Assembly (NCBI GenBank): GCA_963573315.1 | Contig: OY752144.1 | Coordinates: forward strand, 2,350,501 to 2,414,500 | Source of the DNA: Entomortierella parvispora | Lineage: Eukaryota > Mortierellomycota > Mortierellomycetes > Mortierellales > Mortierellaceae | Length of the DNA: 64,000 nt | Direction of reading: 5' to 3' | Notes under the pieces: model-generated | Told to the model about the DNA's origin: nothing | Databases searched by the model: none | What the model saw: the letters and a program-made list of their open reading frames with translations, nothing else | Translations under genes and position numbers: made by a program | Shown here: piece after piece, positions 1 through 13,019 of the stretch | How positions within the stretch are numbered: the stretch's first letter is position 1 | Layout of the letters: each line of letters begins with the position of its first letter

Positions 1-2908
1 GGATAAAGTAAAGATCTGTGGGCTCCAAGAGCGAGATCACTTGACCAATCAAGGACAAACGAGCGCGCTTTGCAGTCGCCGTAGCGGCGGCCGTGGTATC
101 CAAAATGTTGCGCATCAACTCCTCGAGGTTGGTCTTCAGGACCACACGGCCAGTCTCGGTCTCGGCCATCGAGTTCACAATCTTGTAGGCCTTCTTTTGA
201 AGGGCGGCATCGGCGTCGTTGGCAAAGAGCGACGCAACCACAGAGTAAAGGTTCGACATGCTCTGGGCGTCAACGTAGGGAACCATAATGTCGGCAAGAT
301 CCATGAGGTTATGAGAAACTGGGGGGGCATCTCCTTGCTGGACAGGGGGCTGAACGGTGGTGAGCGCAGTGTTCAATTGAACCAAAACAGCAGAGAATGT
401 CTCCTGCAAGTCCGAGGGGGTCGAGATGCTCAAGTACATTCTCATGACCTCAAGCAAGTATCCACGGAACTGAGGAAGAGTGGCCTGGAAGATGTTGAAG
501 AACACCATGAGGTAAGGGCGAGCATATTGTTGCAAAAGCTCAATGTTGCGACCGGCCTCCTCCTTGGTGATCAAAAACTTGCGCTCCAAAGCTTCATCGC
601 TCTCAGTGCTCGCCACAATGGCCTGGTTACGCACAACCAAGGCGGTCAAGGCCTGGCAAAGGACAGGGCGAAGGTCGGGGACAGAGTACAAGACGTTGCT
701 GAAACGCTCCGCAATCTGCTTCGTGAAGGCCATCTCCAAATCCACGGGCAAGTCACAGAATCCACTGACAAGACTCCAGACCTGACCAATCAAGGTCTCG
801 TAGACCTTCTTCATCATACCGTTCTCACGGCACTCCTGAGCCTTCTGGTTCAGACGGTCAGCCAAGGGAATCAAAGTCGTGGCAAAGTACTCAAGCTCAG
901 TGTTGGTGACAGAGCTCTTGAGCAAGGGCAAAAGCCAAGCGCGACCACGCTTGCGCTCCTCTGGGTTATCAATGTTCAAGGGCAAAGTGTCCAAAAAGAT
1001 ACGGGGTCCAACTGTGCTGATGGCGGTCGACAGGACAACGTCCAAATGCGCCTTTTGTGTGAATGCGGGGGTGAAGCGAAGCTCGTCGATCAAAGGAAGG
1101 AAGGAGACCAAAAGGGGGTTGGCGGCGTGGTTGAGACGCTCGAAAAGAGTCTTCAAAATATCAAGAATGCCCAACCAAGAGCTCTGGTAACGAATGTCAA
1201 ATCCTCCCTTGATAGTGGCCGAGATGGTATCGATCACATTACGCTTCTTCTTGCTGTCGGGTTGTTGTCCACGATTCTTCTTCATCTCCTGGACGGCAAG
1301 GTCGATCATCTCATCCGTGATGCAGTGCGAGATCAGGTTCTTGAGGCAGTCGACAGTGGCGTTATGAACAGAGACAGGGTTAGAGGAGTCCAAGTTGGGG
1401 AAAATGACCTTGAAGAGCTGAACCAGGGGGACAACGGCCTCCTGAGGGATCTGAGCACTGTGACCTCCAGCAGTCATCAACTTTTGCAGTCTTGAAGACT
1501 CGACAAATCCAGCACGGACAACATCCAACCACAGGGGCATGAGCGTGGCGTCGTTGGCGTTGGGCTTGAGTTCAAGAACAGCGGTCATAACCTGGGTGAC
1601 CTTGGCGAGTCTAGAAGCGATTTGGTCCATGGTCTCAACGGGGGCCTGACCGGCAGGCTCCTCCTGATGAACAACAGCAGGTGCGTCGGGTGAATCCTTG
1701 GGGGAAAGCAAGGACTCGAAAACTTGGAAGGCAGAAGATGTGAGGAAGGCGTTGTTGAGTTTGGGAAGGTGGAGGAGAATATCACAGAGAGGAAGGAATT
1801 GCTATTGGAGGCAGTGCATGAAGTCAAAGGTTAGCTTCCGCGTCTTCCATATCATTTTTGTTCGAGTCATTTTTCCTATTGTTTCGCAGTCGTTTCGTTA
1901 CCTCTGCTGGCCAGGCCTTTCCAACCATGCGGACAAGCTGAAGAGTGTGCAAGATCATCTGAGTGGCATTGTCCTTATCCTTGGCTCCAGCAGCGCCAGC
2001 GACGCCGTTTCCAGACTCCTTGAGGATCTGCAAAGTGGTCTGGACCACGACCTTCATTCCTGGGTGAACCAACATCATCAGAGGTGGTCGGGTGACAATG
2101 TTGCGAACAGCTTCCTGAGCGCGCTTTCTGGGTTTTGGGCGGGAGTCCAAGGAGAGAATGAGGAGAGTTTGGAGAGCCTTCAAAGTCGTGGTGTGATTCC
2201 ATGTCGTCTGATCCTGTGCAATCAAGAGGTATTCCAGGCAGGTGACCAAAGAGCGCAGAGAAGGGGCCGTGGGTGGGGGTTGAAGAGCCAGGATAGTTGT
2301 GATGACGCTCAAGGTAGCGGTGTACTGCGAACGGAGGACGCTGACGGGAACACTGTAAAGCAAAAAGAGCGCCAGTCAGTACTTGCGCGAGATTCAATTC
2401 TGATGAGCATTTGTTGTGCTGCTTCGTGAGGTCCTTACTTGGGGAAGACAATAGCCAAGAGGTTAAGGATGGCGGCCCTCATCTCCTCGACCTCGGGGTC
2501 ATCCTTTTGCTGGTCAAGAAGAGACATCTAGATAAAGAGAAGTAAACCGTTTCTGGCGTTTTAATCCGCCATGTCCTTTGAAGCATCAGGAAGAAGCAAA
2601 TGTATCCAAGAGAACATTGAAATTTACCAAGGTGGCAAAGTAGGCGGTAGGGGTAATCTCGGCGCCTTGCTCCTTCAAAGTCTAGTGTTTCAATACAAGG
2701 GAAAGGTGGCAGCGGGAAGTCTTGTCAGTACATGGACAATGGTCGTCCTCCCCTGACATTAGAGAAGTTGGTGATGACTCGATGGCGAATAGCAAAAGGG
2801 CCATATGTTATGTACCTCCTCGACGGCGAGAAGAGTGGTGGCGTGCATCTGCTGGTTCGCCAGCTTGGACGCCAGCTGGGTCCTAATTTTGGCAAAGTGC
2901 TCATCCAT
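1..2908 (-). CDS. RRP12: RRP12-like ribosome biogenesis protein, 3' end outside window
   Basis: Rrp12 is a HEAT-repeat karyopherin-like factor needed for export and maturation of both ribosomal subunits. Five exons read as 2908-2816, 2681-2628, 2527-2439, 2352-1902 and 1801-1 (continuing). The spliced N-terminus, MDEHFAKIRTQLASKLANQQ, then a segment ending in AVEE and a PTAYFATL stretch, resembles the start of yeast Rrp12. Further down, TLPLNI followed by RAWLLPLLK and the string TELEYFATTLIPLADRL match the NUC173-type core. About 829 residues lie inside the window; yeast Rrp12 is roughly 1230, so about a third is missing beyond base 1. All four intron phases join in frame. A long antisense reading frame opposite the last exon is a codon-bias artefact. 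The family call is strong; the exact exon edges are by eye. Confidence 0.88.
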
Positions 2909-3076
2909 CGTGATGCCGGGGAGGATAAGAGGATGGGAGGATGGCGAGATGGAGGATGGAGAAGCAGCTGTGGTTTGCATGCAATGGCAACTCGAAGAGT
3001 AACTTTTTTTTTTTTTTTTTTTGTGGCTTATTTGTTATCGAAATAAAGACAGTCACCATTTTTTTTTATTGCTATA
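2909..3076. other. Short spacer between RRP12 start and LRR gene end
   Basis: This stretch holds the 5' side of RRP12 and the 3' side of the LRR gene, both on the minus strand. It contains a run of about 18-20 T at 3003-3020 and a second T run near 3059-3067. No gene is seen. Confidence 0.6.
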
Positions 3077-6000
3077 CTACACACTGCAGACTTCGCGAAT
3101 CACATCGTCGTCAACGCCTAGAAGCCGCAGTTCGTCCACGCCGATACGGCCTCTTTCCTTCAACAACTTTCTGTTGGCCATAATCTTTTTCTGAACTATC
3201 TCGTGCTGAATCAACAGGGCTTGATCCTGTGTATGACCACCGCCCCGACCTATGTCCGGTATCTTGGCATTCGAGCCCCCGGTACTCGTCCGTGACATGG
3301 GTCCCACGCCAACTGACGGCGATCGTGAGAGCGGACCCATATCCAGTGTGACCTTGATAAGGCTGTGGTTCCGGCGGATGCCTTCAATAAGAGGACTGCG
3401 CGCCCAACTCGTAACACTGAATGAGCCACCTGCTGTATGGCTGTGTTTGGATCGAGATCCTCCATGACTGACGCCGCCATTACTGCTGACGCCGCTCTGA
3501 GGGGCTTTGGTAGGCGTGACTTGAGACATAAACGTCCGCGTATGGCGTCGTGTCGAATGAAGACGACCAGGAAACCGTGCGGTAGGGTCTCTGGAAGAGA
3601 TCGAGCCAAGCTTAGTCCGGAAGGCCGTGCCTAGCTTCTCAAAGAAGGGTAGAGCTTGATCATCTCTTCCTTCCTGAAATTGCTCCTGAAGTTGCATATG
3701 GAAATTGCGGTATGTATTCTCTGGTACCGTAGGTTGGACCTGCTGCTGTCGATTTCTGAGATTGTTGCCAGTCGCCGTCTCTGATCTCATTGTTGGACCA
3801 AAAAGGGACTCGTCTGAGGCGCCCATCCAAAATACTAGCAGTGTACGGTTAAAGCCCAATGCTTGACCCATCATCTGGAGATCCTCCAATTGGCCCTTGG
3901 ATCGGATCAAGTAGACAGAATGCAGACCATGGTTTAACAACAGTCCCTTTGCGACTGCTCCCAGTGGCGCGCCTAACGTGGTCAATATCCGGATATATTT
4001 GTTGACTTCCATCAGATTGACGAGTCCAGATCCAAAGAGATCCAGATCAGAAGACTGCTCAAAACTGCTTCTTCCGACCCCAAATTCTGTCACAGTCGTG
4101 TTCTCGCGGAGGGCATCGATAATCCAGGTAAGACCTTGGCTCGTCATTAAGGCGGGCTCCAGCATTGTGAGTGACTCCAGAAGGATCCAAGGTTGAACCA
4201 ATGCTTGAGATAATAGCCAAGCAGAGCTGTCGCCGATGTTTGTGCTCTTCAAGTCCAGTTGACGCAGGTTTGTAAAAAAGCCGTCGATGACTGGAAGAAT
4301 CGTCATTGGTGGGAAGTCGACTTGGTGTTCCTGAAGCCGATAAAACTCTGTATCGTCTTTTCGAATGGATGGCAAGACAGGAGTCGAGTCTGACCGGTAA
4401 TGCATCCACCGACCTGGCTCTGATTCTTCCATAATTGAGCGTTTCCTGGCCACACCCACTGCTGATATTGACCGTAGAATGGCCGATGAACGTCGGGAGT
4501 GATTCACTGGAGATACATCAGGTATTCGCTCCAATCCATTTGGAATCAATAAAGTCTTCAAGAATTGCACCGACATGTCGTCTTGCAATAACCCGCAGTG
4601 TCCTAAATCCAATATCTTCAAACTCGAAAACACTTGCATAACCGCAAACGCCTCCTGTAGCGCGGCAAATCCTTCTGATCCAATCGGGCAGCCTTGCAAA
4701 TCCAGCTCCTCCAGTCGGCAGTGTCCAGATAGTTGATTATCCACAACGGGATTTCCCGGGGGGTATATTTTGATGGCGCGGGCAAGCGCGAGGGCAGACG
4801 CATTACCAAATCCTGTGTAGGAAAGTCGCAGAGTTACCGTGACCGAGCTGGTCATCTTCTCCATAATAAGTGCACAGTCTTCATCCCCAAGATCCCGACT
4901 GCCTTCCAGGTTCAAATACAAAAGATGGAAACGTGACTTGATGTTTGCTAATGACCGAAATCCTTCTGCAGTGCATCGGTTGTCCTTGACGTCCAGATAA
5001 ACCAGATGCCCCACATCATGCGTCTGTTCTCGAGCATACGAGGACTCGTGACTTGTTAGTGGTATATCTCCGACTTTAACTCGCATTCCGGGTCGATGCC
5101 CTGCCGTCAGTGCTGCTACGTCGAGTCGATGTTGGAGCTGAAGTCGGTTCCGCAGAGTATGTTTGATCGAGATACCATCCATGCTCTTGGCCAGTGCTGC
5201 CGCTGCTTGATCTCCGAATCCTGTCTGTGCCATCTTCAGGCTGGTTAACCTAGGTCCGATGGCACGAATAACCCTGGCAGCGCCGGTGTCACTGAGCCGC
5301 TCGTTCCTGGATAAATCCAAATGACAGACACTTGTGTTGAAGAGACCCTGTGCCAGAATAATCGCAGCCCCGTCATCGAGACAACTACTAGAGATATCTA
5401 ACGTTGTCAAGTTTTCATTCTTTTTAACTCCGGCGAGGACTGCCGTCATTTGCAAATCCGAAATCGAGAGGCCAGGAAGACTCAGTTCCTGTAGGGATGA
5501 ACATGACGCCAGAAAACTAGTGAACGAGCTCTGGTCTGTCCGGTCCACTCTCATTCCGAAGCCCAGCTCTAGTCGACATAGTGACGGCGCGTGGACAACC
5601 CTTGGTGACAGACGAGTAAAGAAGGACGGTAAATGCAGCAGTGTCAAGGACTGAATCTGGCTTTGAGCGAGTAGGTGAAGAATGGGGTCGTATTTTTTGT
5701 GGAGAATTTTGTAGGTCGAGTCGTCTTCGGCTGAGCATCCATCCAGAGTCAAGACCGTTACTGTAGAATCCGCAAGGGCGTCGGCAAGTCTTTTGAGATC
5801 ACTCTTGCCGTACTTCCATCCCAGTTTCAAGTGGATCTCGACCAAAGATGGCGCGACTTTGTTAGAGACCCAAGAGCAAAAAGTCCTTGCATGCTGGCGA
5901 GACACCAGTTTAATTGACACTGATCCTGTTTGTTTGTCGAAAAAGCCTCCGCGGGTGACAATCCATCGCTCAAAATCGTCAATGTTCTTCTCCAAAAATG

Positions 6001-7421
6001 TCCATCGATAATGGTAGACACACACCCAGCTGGCTTGGCCCTTTGCATTGCCGATTCGGTAGAGATTGCCAAGCTGTCCCGATTGATATCTAACGCTAGT
6101 GTTGGCGATTCCCAGGAACGAATAGAGGTGATGAATATCAGCCAAGGAGCTAAGACCTTGGAGGCCTAGACTGTTGATCTGTTGTTCTTTTGGGATGTCG
6201 CTCTTTTCCATGTCGTAGATATTTTGTCGCCCGTCTTTTTCCCTGAATCGCTCCAGAAAGTTAAGCATCTTGTTAACTCTTTGATCAAGATGAGGGACGG
6301 TCGAGTCTGGCAAGTCGGCCATCTTCAAACTTGTGAGTTTGTCCACCCGCTTCAGCACCATATCCGGCAACTCCTCATTATGGTGCGTTGAATTGTCCGC
6401 CGGGTGGTGCCCATACTTAAGAAAGATCAAGAGCGTCAAGATCATTCGGCCGTATCGATTAAAAAACTCTTCTTGACGGTTAGGATCGACGGCGTAGCCG
6501 CCATGCTTGGCGATATGCAGATGATTCAGTCCGCTTCCTAGCGGCAGTGTAAAGCTGTTACTGCATTCACAGAGAAAATAGAGTCGATATCGCACTGGCA
6601 CTGAGCCCTTGAATGGATCCTGTTGTCCAGTGGAATCCGAGTCCTGATCCGATGATTTTTCGGCCGTGTCGTCCGGAAGTACAATGAATAGGCGAGGCAC
6701 AGTGTATTCGTGAATAGAGGGTCGTTGACAGAGAAAGGCCTGTACAGTGGCTCGGATGCGTCCAAGTTCGGCATTGTCAATGGGTGGGGTGATGGATGGT
6801 CGTTTCTCAGATTTGGCTTGACTTTGACGCATGGATTTGGAAGGTCGAGATTCCTGGACAGGGGCTGACAAAATGCCGAGGTCCTCCACTGTCTCGGTAA
6901 CGGATCGACCGTTGTGTGGGCGTAAGGGATGAAGCGATGCACCATGGATCCGTGCCTCCAATCGCAGATCCGCGATGGCGCCTTTTAGTGGCAAAAGTTC
7001 AATCATGATTTTGCTGTTGCCAACAATGCGAGGAAGAATGCAAAGAAGAGGTGAGAAAGTAGGAAAATGCCAGCCTCCAACTCTCTAATTATTTCAAAAT
7101 CAGGTACAATTATAATTGTCTTGGACCACTCTCGCATGACGCTCTGTAGAGTTCTTACTTTGACGGGGATGGCCCAGTATGCAGGATGGAATCAGGAGAG
7201 CCTTCTATACTCGGAGTTGGATCATCTCTCGGTTGGTTGTTCATCTCGTCTGTATCGGGGCTCATGTTGCAGGTAACGCTATTGGTATCGTCCCCATCAT
7301 GATCTTGTACGGCATGTTGGTGCGATTGAAGTGAGAGGGACGGGGCAGGCGAGGGTATCCGGACTTGTGGATGGGCTGAATGGTCGAGTTCATGAAAGTC
7401 GTTTCGGGGCCATAGCGCCAT
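3077..7421 (-). CDS. Large leucine-rich-repeat (RNI-like) protein, two exons, 1399 aa
   Basis: The long open frame begins at an ATG at 7006, but a CAG acceptor (exon starting 7013) just upstream pairs with a GTAAGA donor at 7158. That adds an exon 7421-7159 in correct phase and gives a start at MALWPRN in a good ATG context. The product has a low-complexity N-terminus, then a conserved-looking block with FLCEC near residue 235 and IAKHGGY near 257, and from roughly residue 480 onward many ribonuclease-inhibitor-type leucine repeats such as LTTLDISSSCLDDGAA and VCHLDLSRNERLSDTGAA. The C-terminal 200 residues are Ser/Arg-rich and end in a short charged helix. The FLCEC plus HxAKH-type block before LRRs is a pattern I associate with large Mortierella protein families of unknown function, possibly NLR-like or scaffold proteins. 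No NTPase or kinase motif is visible. Function is unknown. Confidence 0.8.
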
Positions 7422-8557
7422 GGCGCAGTAAGCACGCTTGGGTATATGAGGGTTACAACTGTCTATGCTATGAATTTGTTGTACGGGCTGGTGGTGGATC
7501 GTGAGTGTCCTTGCAAGTAGACTCTGATCCGAGAGGTGCGCTTTTGAGCAGCACGGCCAGACTGACAAAGAGAAGCAGACAAAAGCAGAGCAATGCCAGT
7601 TGCAAAACAAAACAAAAAAGAAAATGGATGGGAATGAGGAATGGAAAAGGGGAAGGAGAACGAGGAGGAGAATGAGCAACCTGTTGTTGGTCTGAAAGGA
7701 GGTGTGTGATTGTTGTCTGCTGGGTTTCTTTTTACCATGATTAGAGCTCTTTTTTTGGCCTGCATAGCGCTCCTTTGGTCTTATGGTCGGCCAATTGGTT
7801 GTTCGGAGCTTCTAGCGTTCTGATAACAAGATGTCCGGTGGCAGCATCCGTTGTGGCAAAGGGAGAGGAGCGGAAAGAGAAGGAACCCGCATGGACGTAA
7901 TGCCATGGGAACATGCCATTAGGGTTCATTACCTACTGTTCCAGGTGCGACTCTGCACCATCGCAGGTTGTCTAGTCTCGATCTCGAAGTTCTGTTTGTC
8001 TGGGTTGTCGAGAAAGTAGATACTATAGAACGTTCAAAGAAAAAGAAGAACGGGGATGGACCCTGCAGTAGCAGTAGTTGGGTAAGCTCCAAGTGACAGT
8101 AACCCGATGAAAAAATAAAGGGTCAGGATGGACCCGCCTTTACCGTTTCTGTTTTCCTTTGTGGCACCTTGTCGTGTCCTTCTCATTCCTGCTGCTGTGG
8201 AGAAGAGAAAGAGATCGCAGTCGGACTATTTTTTTTTGGCTCAGTTTCCTCTTACTGCACTGGGCTAAACACACAGTATGCGTCTCCTCTCTCTGTAGTC
8301 CATCACACGCGCAAGCACACAGACACAGGATGAAGACAAAAGACTTTTTGCAGGAAGGAGAGTGAAAGTCTTTTTGAATGTTTTTTTTTATTCCTTTCTG
8401 TATTTACAAGGTATGAGGCGTGCGCGCAGACGCGACAGAGAGAGGGAGAGGAGACAAAAAGTGGATAATGTACAAAAGATGACCGAAACAGTCAGGATTG
8501 ACCAAAGCCCGTGGAAGGCGGACTTGGAGATGAGACAAACTACGCCATACTTTTCCT
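7422..8557. other. Intergenic, no gene seen
   Basis: About 1.1 kb between the LRR gene start and the end of the small gene at 8558. The side near 7560-7740 is pyrimidine-rich on the minus strand, fitting a leader or promoter of the LRR gene. The short open frames here have no recognisable motif. Confidence 0.5.
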
Positions 8558-8848
8558 TTACAACTTGTCGGAGGCCTTCTGACTGGCAGTGGGCGTGGCA
8601 GCACCGGTGTTGCCAGCGGTGGCAGCGGCGGTCTTGCCCGAGAAGGAATCCTTGACGGCGGACGTGGCCGAGGTCGAAGACAGGTAAGCGCTGGGAGACA
8701 GGGACTGGACCAATTGCTGGAGCACGATCGGGTGGTGCTCCGGGTTAAAGGCAGACGACTGGGTCTTTGCCGAGCTGACGATCTGCAGGGACGTAAAGTG
8801 GCGCGTGGGTGTGGGGGCCGAGCGAAGGACGTTAAGGATCGACGACAT
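8558..8848 (-). CDS. Small hypothetical protein, 96 aa, possible mitochondrial targeting
   Basis: An ATG at 8848 opens a 96-residue frame ending in TAA at 8558. The N-terminus, MSSILNVLRSAPTPTRHFTS, is basic, rich in Ser/Thr and free of acidic residues, which looks like a mitochondrial presequence. The C-terminal half is Ala/Thr/Ser-rich and low in complexity. The upstream minus strand (8940-9060) is strongly pyrimidine-rich, as are leaders of other genes here, and a GTAAGT-type donor near 9580 could belong to a 5' untranslated exon. I do not recognise the family. It could be a real small protein or a chance frame in a transcript. Confidence 0.45.
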   Translation of the reverse strand: MSSILNVLRSAPTPTRHFTSLQIVSSAKTQSSAFNPEHHPIVLQQLVQSLSPSAYLSSTSATSAVKDSFSGKTAAATAGNTGAATPTASQKASDKL

Positions 8849-10573
8849 GATGACGATATTCAAAAGACAGATAAGATAACGGAGAGCTTTGGGATCTGGA
8901 GCCGGAGGGGAGGCTAAGCGGGCAGACGGCTTGTGTGTGGAAGTAGGATGTGGAGGAGGAGGAGGAGGAGAGGTGGTTTGACGTGGAAGGGGTTTATCTA
9001 TTCGGCTGCTTGTGGGTGAAGGGAGAAAAAAGAAAAAAAAGGAAAGAAGAGAAAGAAAGATAACGAGAGACGGGAGAACGAGGATAAAAAGGATGTGAGA
9101 GGGGCGCGAGGAGGCAGTGAAACGATCAATGCAATGGCGATGGTGCTGCTTGAGATTCAAGCACACACAAAAAAAGCAGGGGAACAGGGAGTCGAAAGAG
9201 ACACTCTCCTCCACGGAAAACAAAAGGCAAAGGGATGGGATGGAGAACAAACACATGGATACGGCAGGATGCCATCGGAAAGATCAGGGCGGAAAGTCGC
9301 ATGAAAGTGAAAGTGCCTTCCTCCAGGGCAAGAACACGCGCCTTCCTGGGGTTTGTGCTCTGCTCAATGGCAGAGAGAGATAGCAATCGAACACGAAGGT
9401 AGGACAGACAGACTCGGCCGACTGAGGGGCAGAAGAGATGAGCGCATCTGATGCGACTTGTTTGGACCGAAAACACTCTATCTGAGTACAGAGATAACGG
9501 CAAACAAGCAGTCAGCCCTCTTTTTCCTTTGCTCCCGAGGTCACGATTTTGGATAGACATGGAGAAGAAGCGAAGCCAACTTACGTGAACAGGAATGAAG
9601 GTTGAAAAGAGGGAGAAATATGTCGCCAAAGATGCGTCAAAGACATGTCACTTCAACAAGCAAGAGGCGGTCGCAGCACAGGGCTCAATATATCGACATT
9701 CAAAAGGAGCCAGGCCTGGGACCCAGCTTCTCCTGAAAGAGGGGATCACACCGCAAGCGCCCCTTCCGACAGATCATGTGTGCTGACGTTTTCTTGCAGG
9801 GTCTTGTCGTCACCCGGGGAGTGAGATTATAGCGAAAAAGGAGATAGACGTGCTTTGCTGGTAGACGCCAAGTCGGGTCGCTAGCATGAATGGCCAAGGG
9901 CGTGCAAGGGGCGGCAGGACTGCTGCTGCAGCGCTGCTTGCATGAGAAGCTGCACGTCAAGTGACTGGTCACCTGGTGAAGTGTCCAAGGACAGGTCCTT
10001 GAACACAGAAGGTGGTGCATATAAAGTGACGGGGGAGTGTCCGCCGTCTAGGAAGATGGTGGCTATTGTGTTTGTGGCACCAACCACCACGGATCCTGGG
10101 GCACCAACCGAGGGCAGAGGTGATCCCTAAGGGGCTCTTGCTGTTTTAAGAGATACATGTAGTTGCGTGAATAGGTTCTTTGTCCCATGGGCGAGCAAAA
10201 CGACCGTTCCCATGAGCAAACGACGCTGGCGCACACCAGATGCGCGCTCTCATTGGGTCGCGCCACCAGGTCATGTGCCTGAGAGGTCCCATGGACATGG
10301 TGCCACGATGGTCAGGGACCAAGGGGTCGTTACCGCAACCGTAATCCTTGCTCCCCCGGAAGGGAAGGCTAGGCCGCTATCTTTTTTGCGATCGTCTGTT
10401 TGATCGCCTGGTGATTGGTGTTCCTGGGAGAATTATTTTTATCGACCTGTCTCGCGGGGACCCGTCTTGTCACCTTTGCGTGACATTGTCAAAAAAAGTT
10501 ACAGGCGAGGTGCCTGACATAAGACTACCGCGGCTGTCTTACTTTACAATTTTGCATACAGCGGTGTGCTTCA

Positions 10574-10600
10574 CTTCATCATCATCATCATCATCATCAC
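10574..10600. repeat. (TCA)n microsatellite
   Basis: About eight to nine copies of TCA in an intergenic region, with one or two irregular edges. Simple slippage repeat. Confidence 0.85.
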
Positions 10601-10848
10601 CCCTCCTCCAGAACACCAACCAATGACCTGCCCATGGGATTCTGGTTTGTGACAGGATTGACTTTGACTCTCTCTCTGGTGAAATGACATCTCGCATGCT
10701 CAATCTATCGCAAGAATAGACGCACAACGTGGTCGCCGCATCCAACTCAAAAGACCCCATCTTGGCAACAGATTGTATAGGGGATGACCGATTACAGTAA
10801 CTACAGTACAACAAAGGTGCTCCAATCATGCACTCCAATACAACCCAA

Positions 10849-10909
10849 GCCCACTCTGACGCAAGTAGCCCACTCTGACGCAAGTAGCCCACTCTGACAC
10901 GAGTAGCCC
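10849..10909. repeat. 19-bp tandem repeat, three copies
   Basis: The unit GCCCACTCTGACGCAAGTA occurs three times in a row; the first two copies are identical and the third has two changes (GACACGAGTA). It lies in non-coding DNA. No inverted symmetry within the unit was noted. Confidence 0.85.
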
Positions 10910-12785
10910 GTTGAGCTTTCTTCTCCATTATTCATTTCCGACGTGCCATGTACTCTCTGGAGAGTTCCACAGAGAAAGAGATAGAAAGAGAGAGAACAGA
11001 AAAAGAACAGAGGAGCGGAACGACTGCCGAGAATCGAAATGACCAGCTGAGCTCTCTTGCATGCAAGGATAGGTCACCATGGCACACATTTTTTTAATTA
11101 CGACAGAGAGCAGCAGCAACGTGATGAGATTTCGTGCATGTACGTTATTTGATTCTTTGCAAGAGGGCCAGTCGACTCTGTGCATGCCAAGATGCCTTGT
11201 ATCTTTTGTGGAGGTGATGCATGGTGCAGTGGTGAGGAGGTCACGCCGTTGTACACTCTTTGGCTTTGCTGATCGCTTTAGGAAATGAACACAAGGAAGC
11301 ATCTCGTCGTCTTGACAAAAGAGATCCACCTGTCAAGGTGAGGCGACAGGCATGTGCGGGTTTGTTTCGCTGACAAGAGACAGTTCGCTTGACAACACAA
11401 CACAACACAACACACGGCACGGATGAAAAGTGACAGTTGGGAAGGCAACCCTTCCTCCTGACGACAAGCGACTCTTGTTTTGTTTGCTCGGAGGGAGAAG
11501 AGCAGCAACCACTTCTGCTGCCAACAGAGAGCGAGAGAGGCAGCAAATAAAAGGAACCCTTCGCCCAGCAAATCACAGTGCGAGACGAGAGGATCTCGGA
11601 GGCAGGCCAGCCAATCCCCATCCTTTGTCGGCCTTGGGACGAAGGCTCTCCTTCTTGTCCGTCTCGTTTGGAGACGATCGCTATCCTTTGTGCATCCATG
11701 TTGTTGGTCTTTTGGTTCTCTCTAGGCGCCCTCTCCACTGTTGTGACGCTTGTGGAGATCGATTGTTCCGATGGAGGAGCGAAAATCTAGTCGATTATGA
11801 TCTCTGCGATAGGCAGATGCAGAGGGCAGATGGCAGAGGGGTGGTGTGCCATGATAGATAACGCTGTTCGCTACACTATCATACAAGGATAAGGAGTTTG
11901 CGGGCAATGCGCACTGTTTTGTTGCGAAGGCTGGATAGCAGTGACCCAGTGACAGGTTTAACAGGCAAACAAGAGGGGTCGATGTCTCTCTTTGTAGTAA
12001 GCACAAAACGGCCAAAATGGCCATGGGATTCTGGCCAATGGTCCAAGAGCGTCTTGTCTCAACGGTCCTCGTCTCTGGTCCTGTCCACTGACGTGAGGCC
12101 AATTTTTCAGCTAGAAGCACTGCGAAAAACAGGGGTGCTCAAAGGTAGTGACAAAAGGGCACTAGAAGGACTTCCATGGTCACTGACTGGTGCAGAGGAA
12201 AGACGGGACTGTTGGCCTAACTGCTGTTTTGCTCCGAGAGGAAAGAGGACTGTTGCTAGCGAGATGCTGCCTGATGATGCTGTTCAATGTACGCTGGCAG
12301 GTATGTACCTTTACGAGCAGATCTAAACCTGCCCAGACACCACACCCACGACCCCACGGCACAGGAAGCGAAGAAAGGGGAACCCACGCCTACGATCCAC
12401 CGAAGGAATGGATACAAGGAATGAACAGGTCCGAAGGGAAAGCAGGAACAAAGGGAGCTTCCGGCAAACCCCACCCATCTCCCTTTCATGATGGCAGGGC
12501 AATGGCACGAGTAGGAAAGGAGGAAGGGTCCGAAAACAGAGTTGGTGCTCTTGGACGAGTCAGTCCGAGCAGCAAAGAGGAAGGAAGAGGGAGGAAGGCA
12601 TTCAATAGTGTTCAATTCAATCCATCACCTCTCTGTCTCTCTCTCACACACACGCGATCATATGCGATTGTCTCTTTTCTCTATATCAGTCGAGTTTCCT
12701 CTTCGTCTTTTTTTCTTTTTCTCTTTGCATCATTCATCTCTTGACCCAGTCCATCGTGCCATCGTTTTCTCTTCTCTCCTCTCTC

Positions 12786-12862
12786 TCTATACTCTCTCTA
12801 CTCTCTCTACTCTCTCTACTCTCTCTACTCTCTCTACTCTCTCTACTCTCTCTACTCTGCTC
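12786..12862. repeat. 9-bp CT minisatellite in the leader of the next gene
   Basis: The unit ACTCTCTCT is repeated about eight times almost without change. It is followed to about 12942 by further CCTCT and CGTCCTCTCCTCT repeats. The tract sits about 80-230 bases ahead of the ATG at 13020, so it probably lies in the promoter or 5' leader. Confidence 0.9.
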
Positions 12863-13019
12863 TACTCAGCGCTCTCTTCATCTCCTCTCTCTCCTCTCCT
12901 CTCACGTCCTCTCCTCTCACGTCCTCTCCTCTCCTCTCCTCAACACAACTCAACAACGAAAATCAACTCCTATACCCCTCTGCTTCTTCCACAGGCACAG
13001 CACGCTTTGCACTTTCACC

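Larger units (their letters stand above)
8849..13019. other. 4.2-kb region without a recognisable gene
   Basis: No open frame in this stretch shows a family motif, splice-compatible partner or low-complexity pattern typical of neighbouring genes. It contains a (TCA)n run, a 19-bp tandem repeat, a short ACACA run near 11393-11413 and the CT minisatellite ahead of the gene at 13020. It may hold promoters, untranslated exons or non-coding transcripts; none can be shown from sequence alone. Confidence 0.5.

Noticed and set aside
41-1495. 484-codon open frame on the plus strand
   Set aside because: It lies exactly antisense to the last exon of RRP12 in codon register. Rarity of TTA, CTA and TCA codons in the sense gene leaves the opposite strand open; the translation has no motif.
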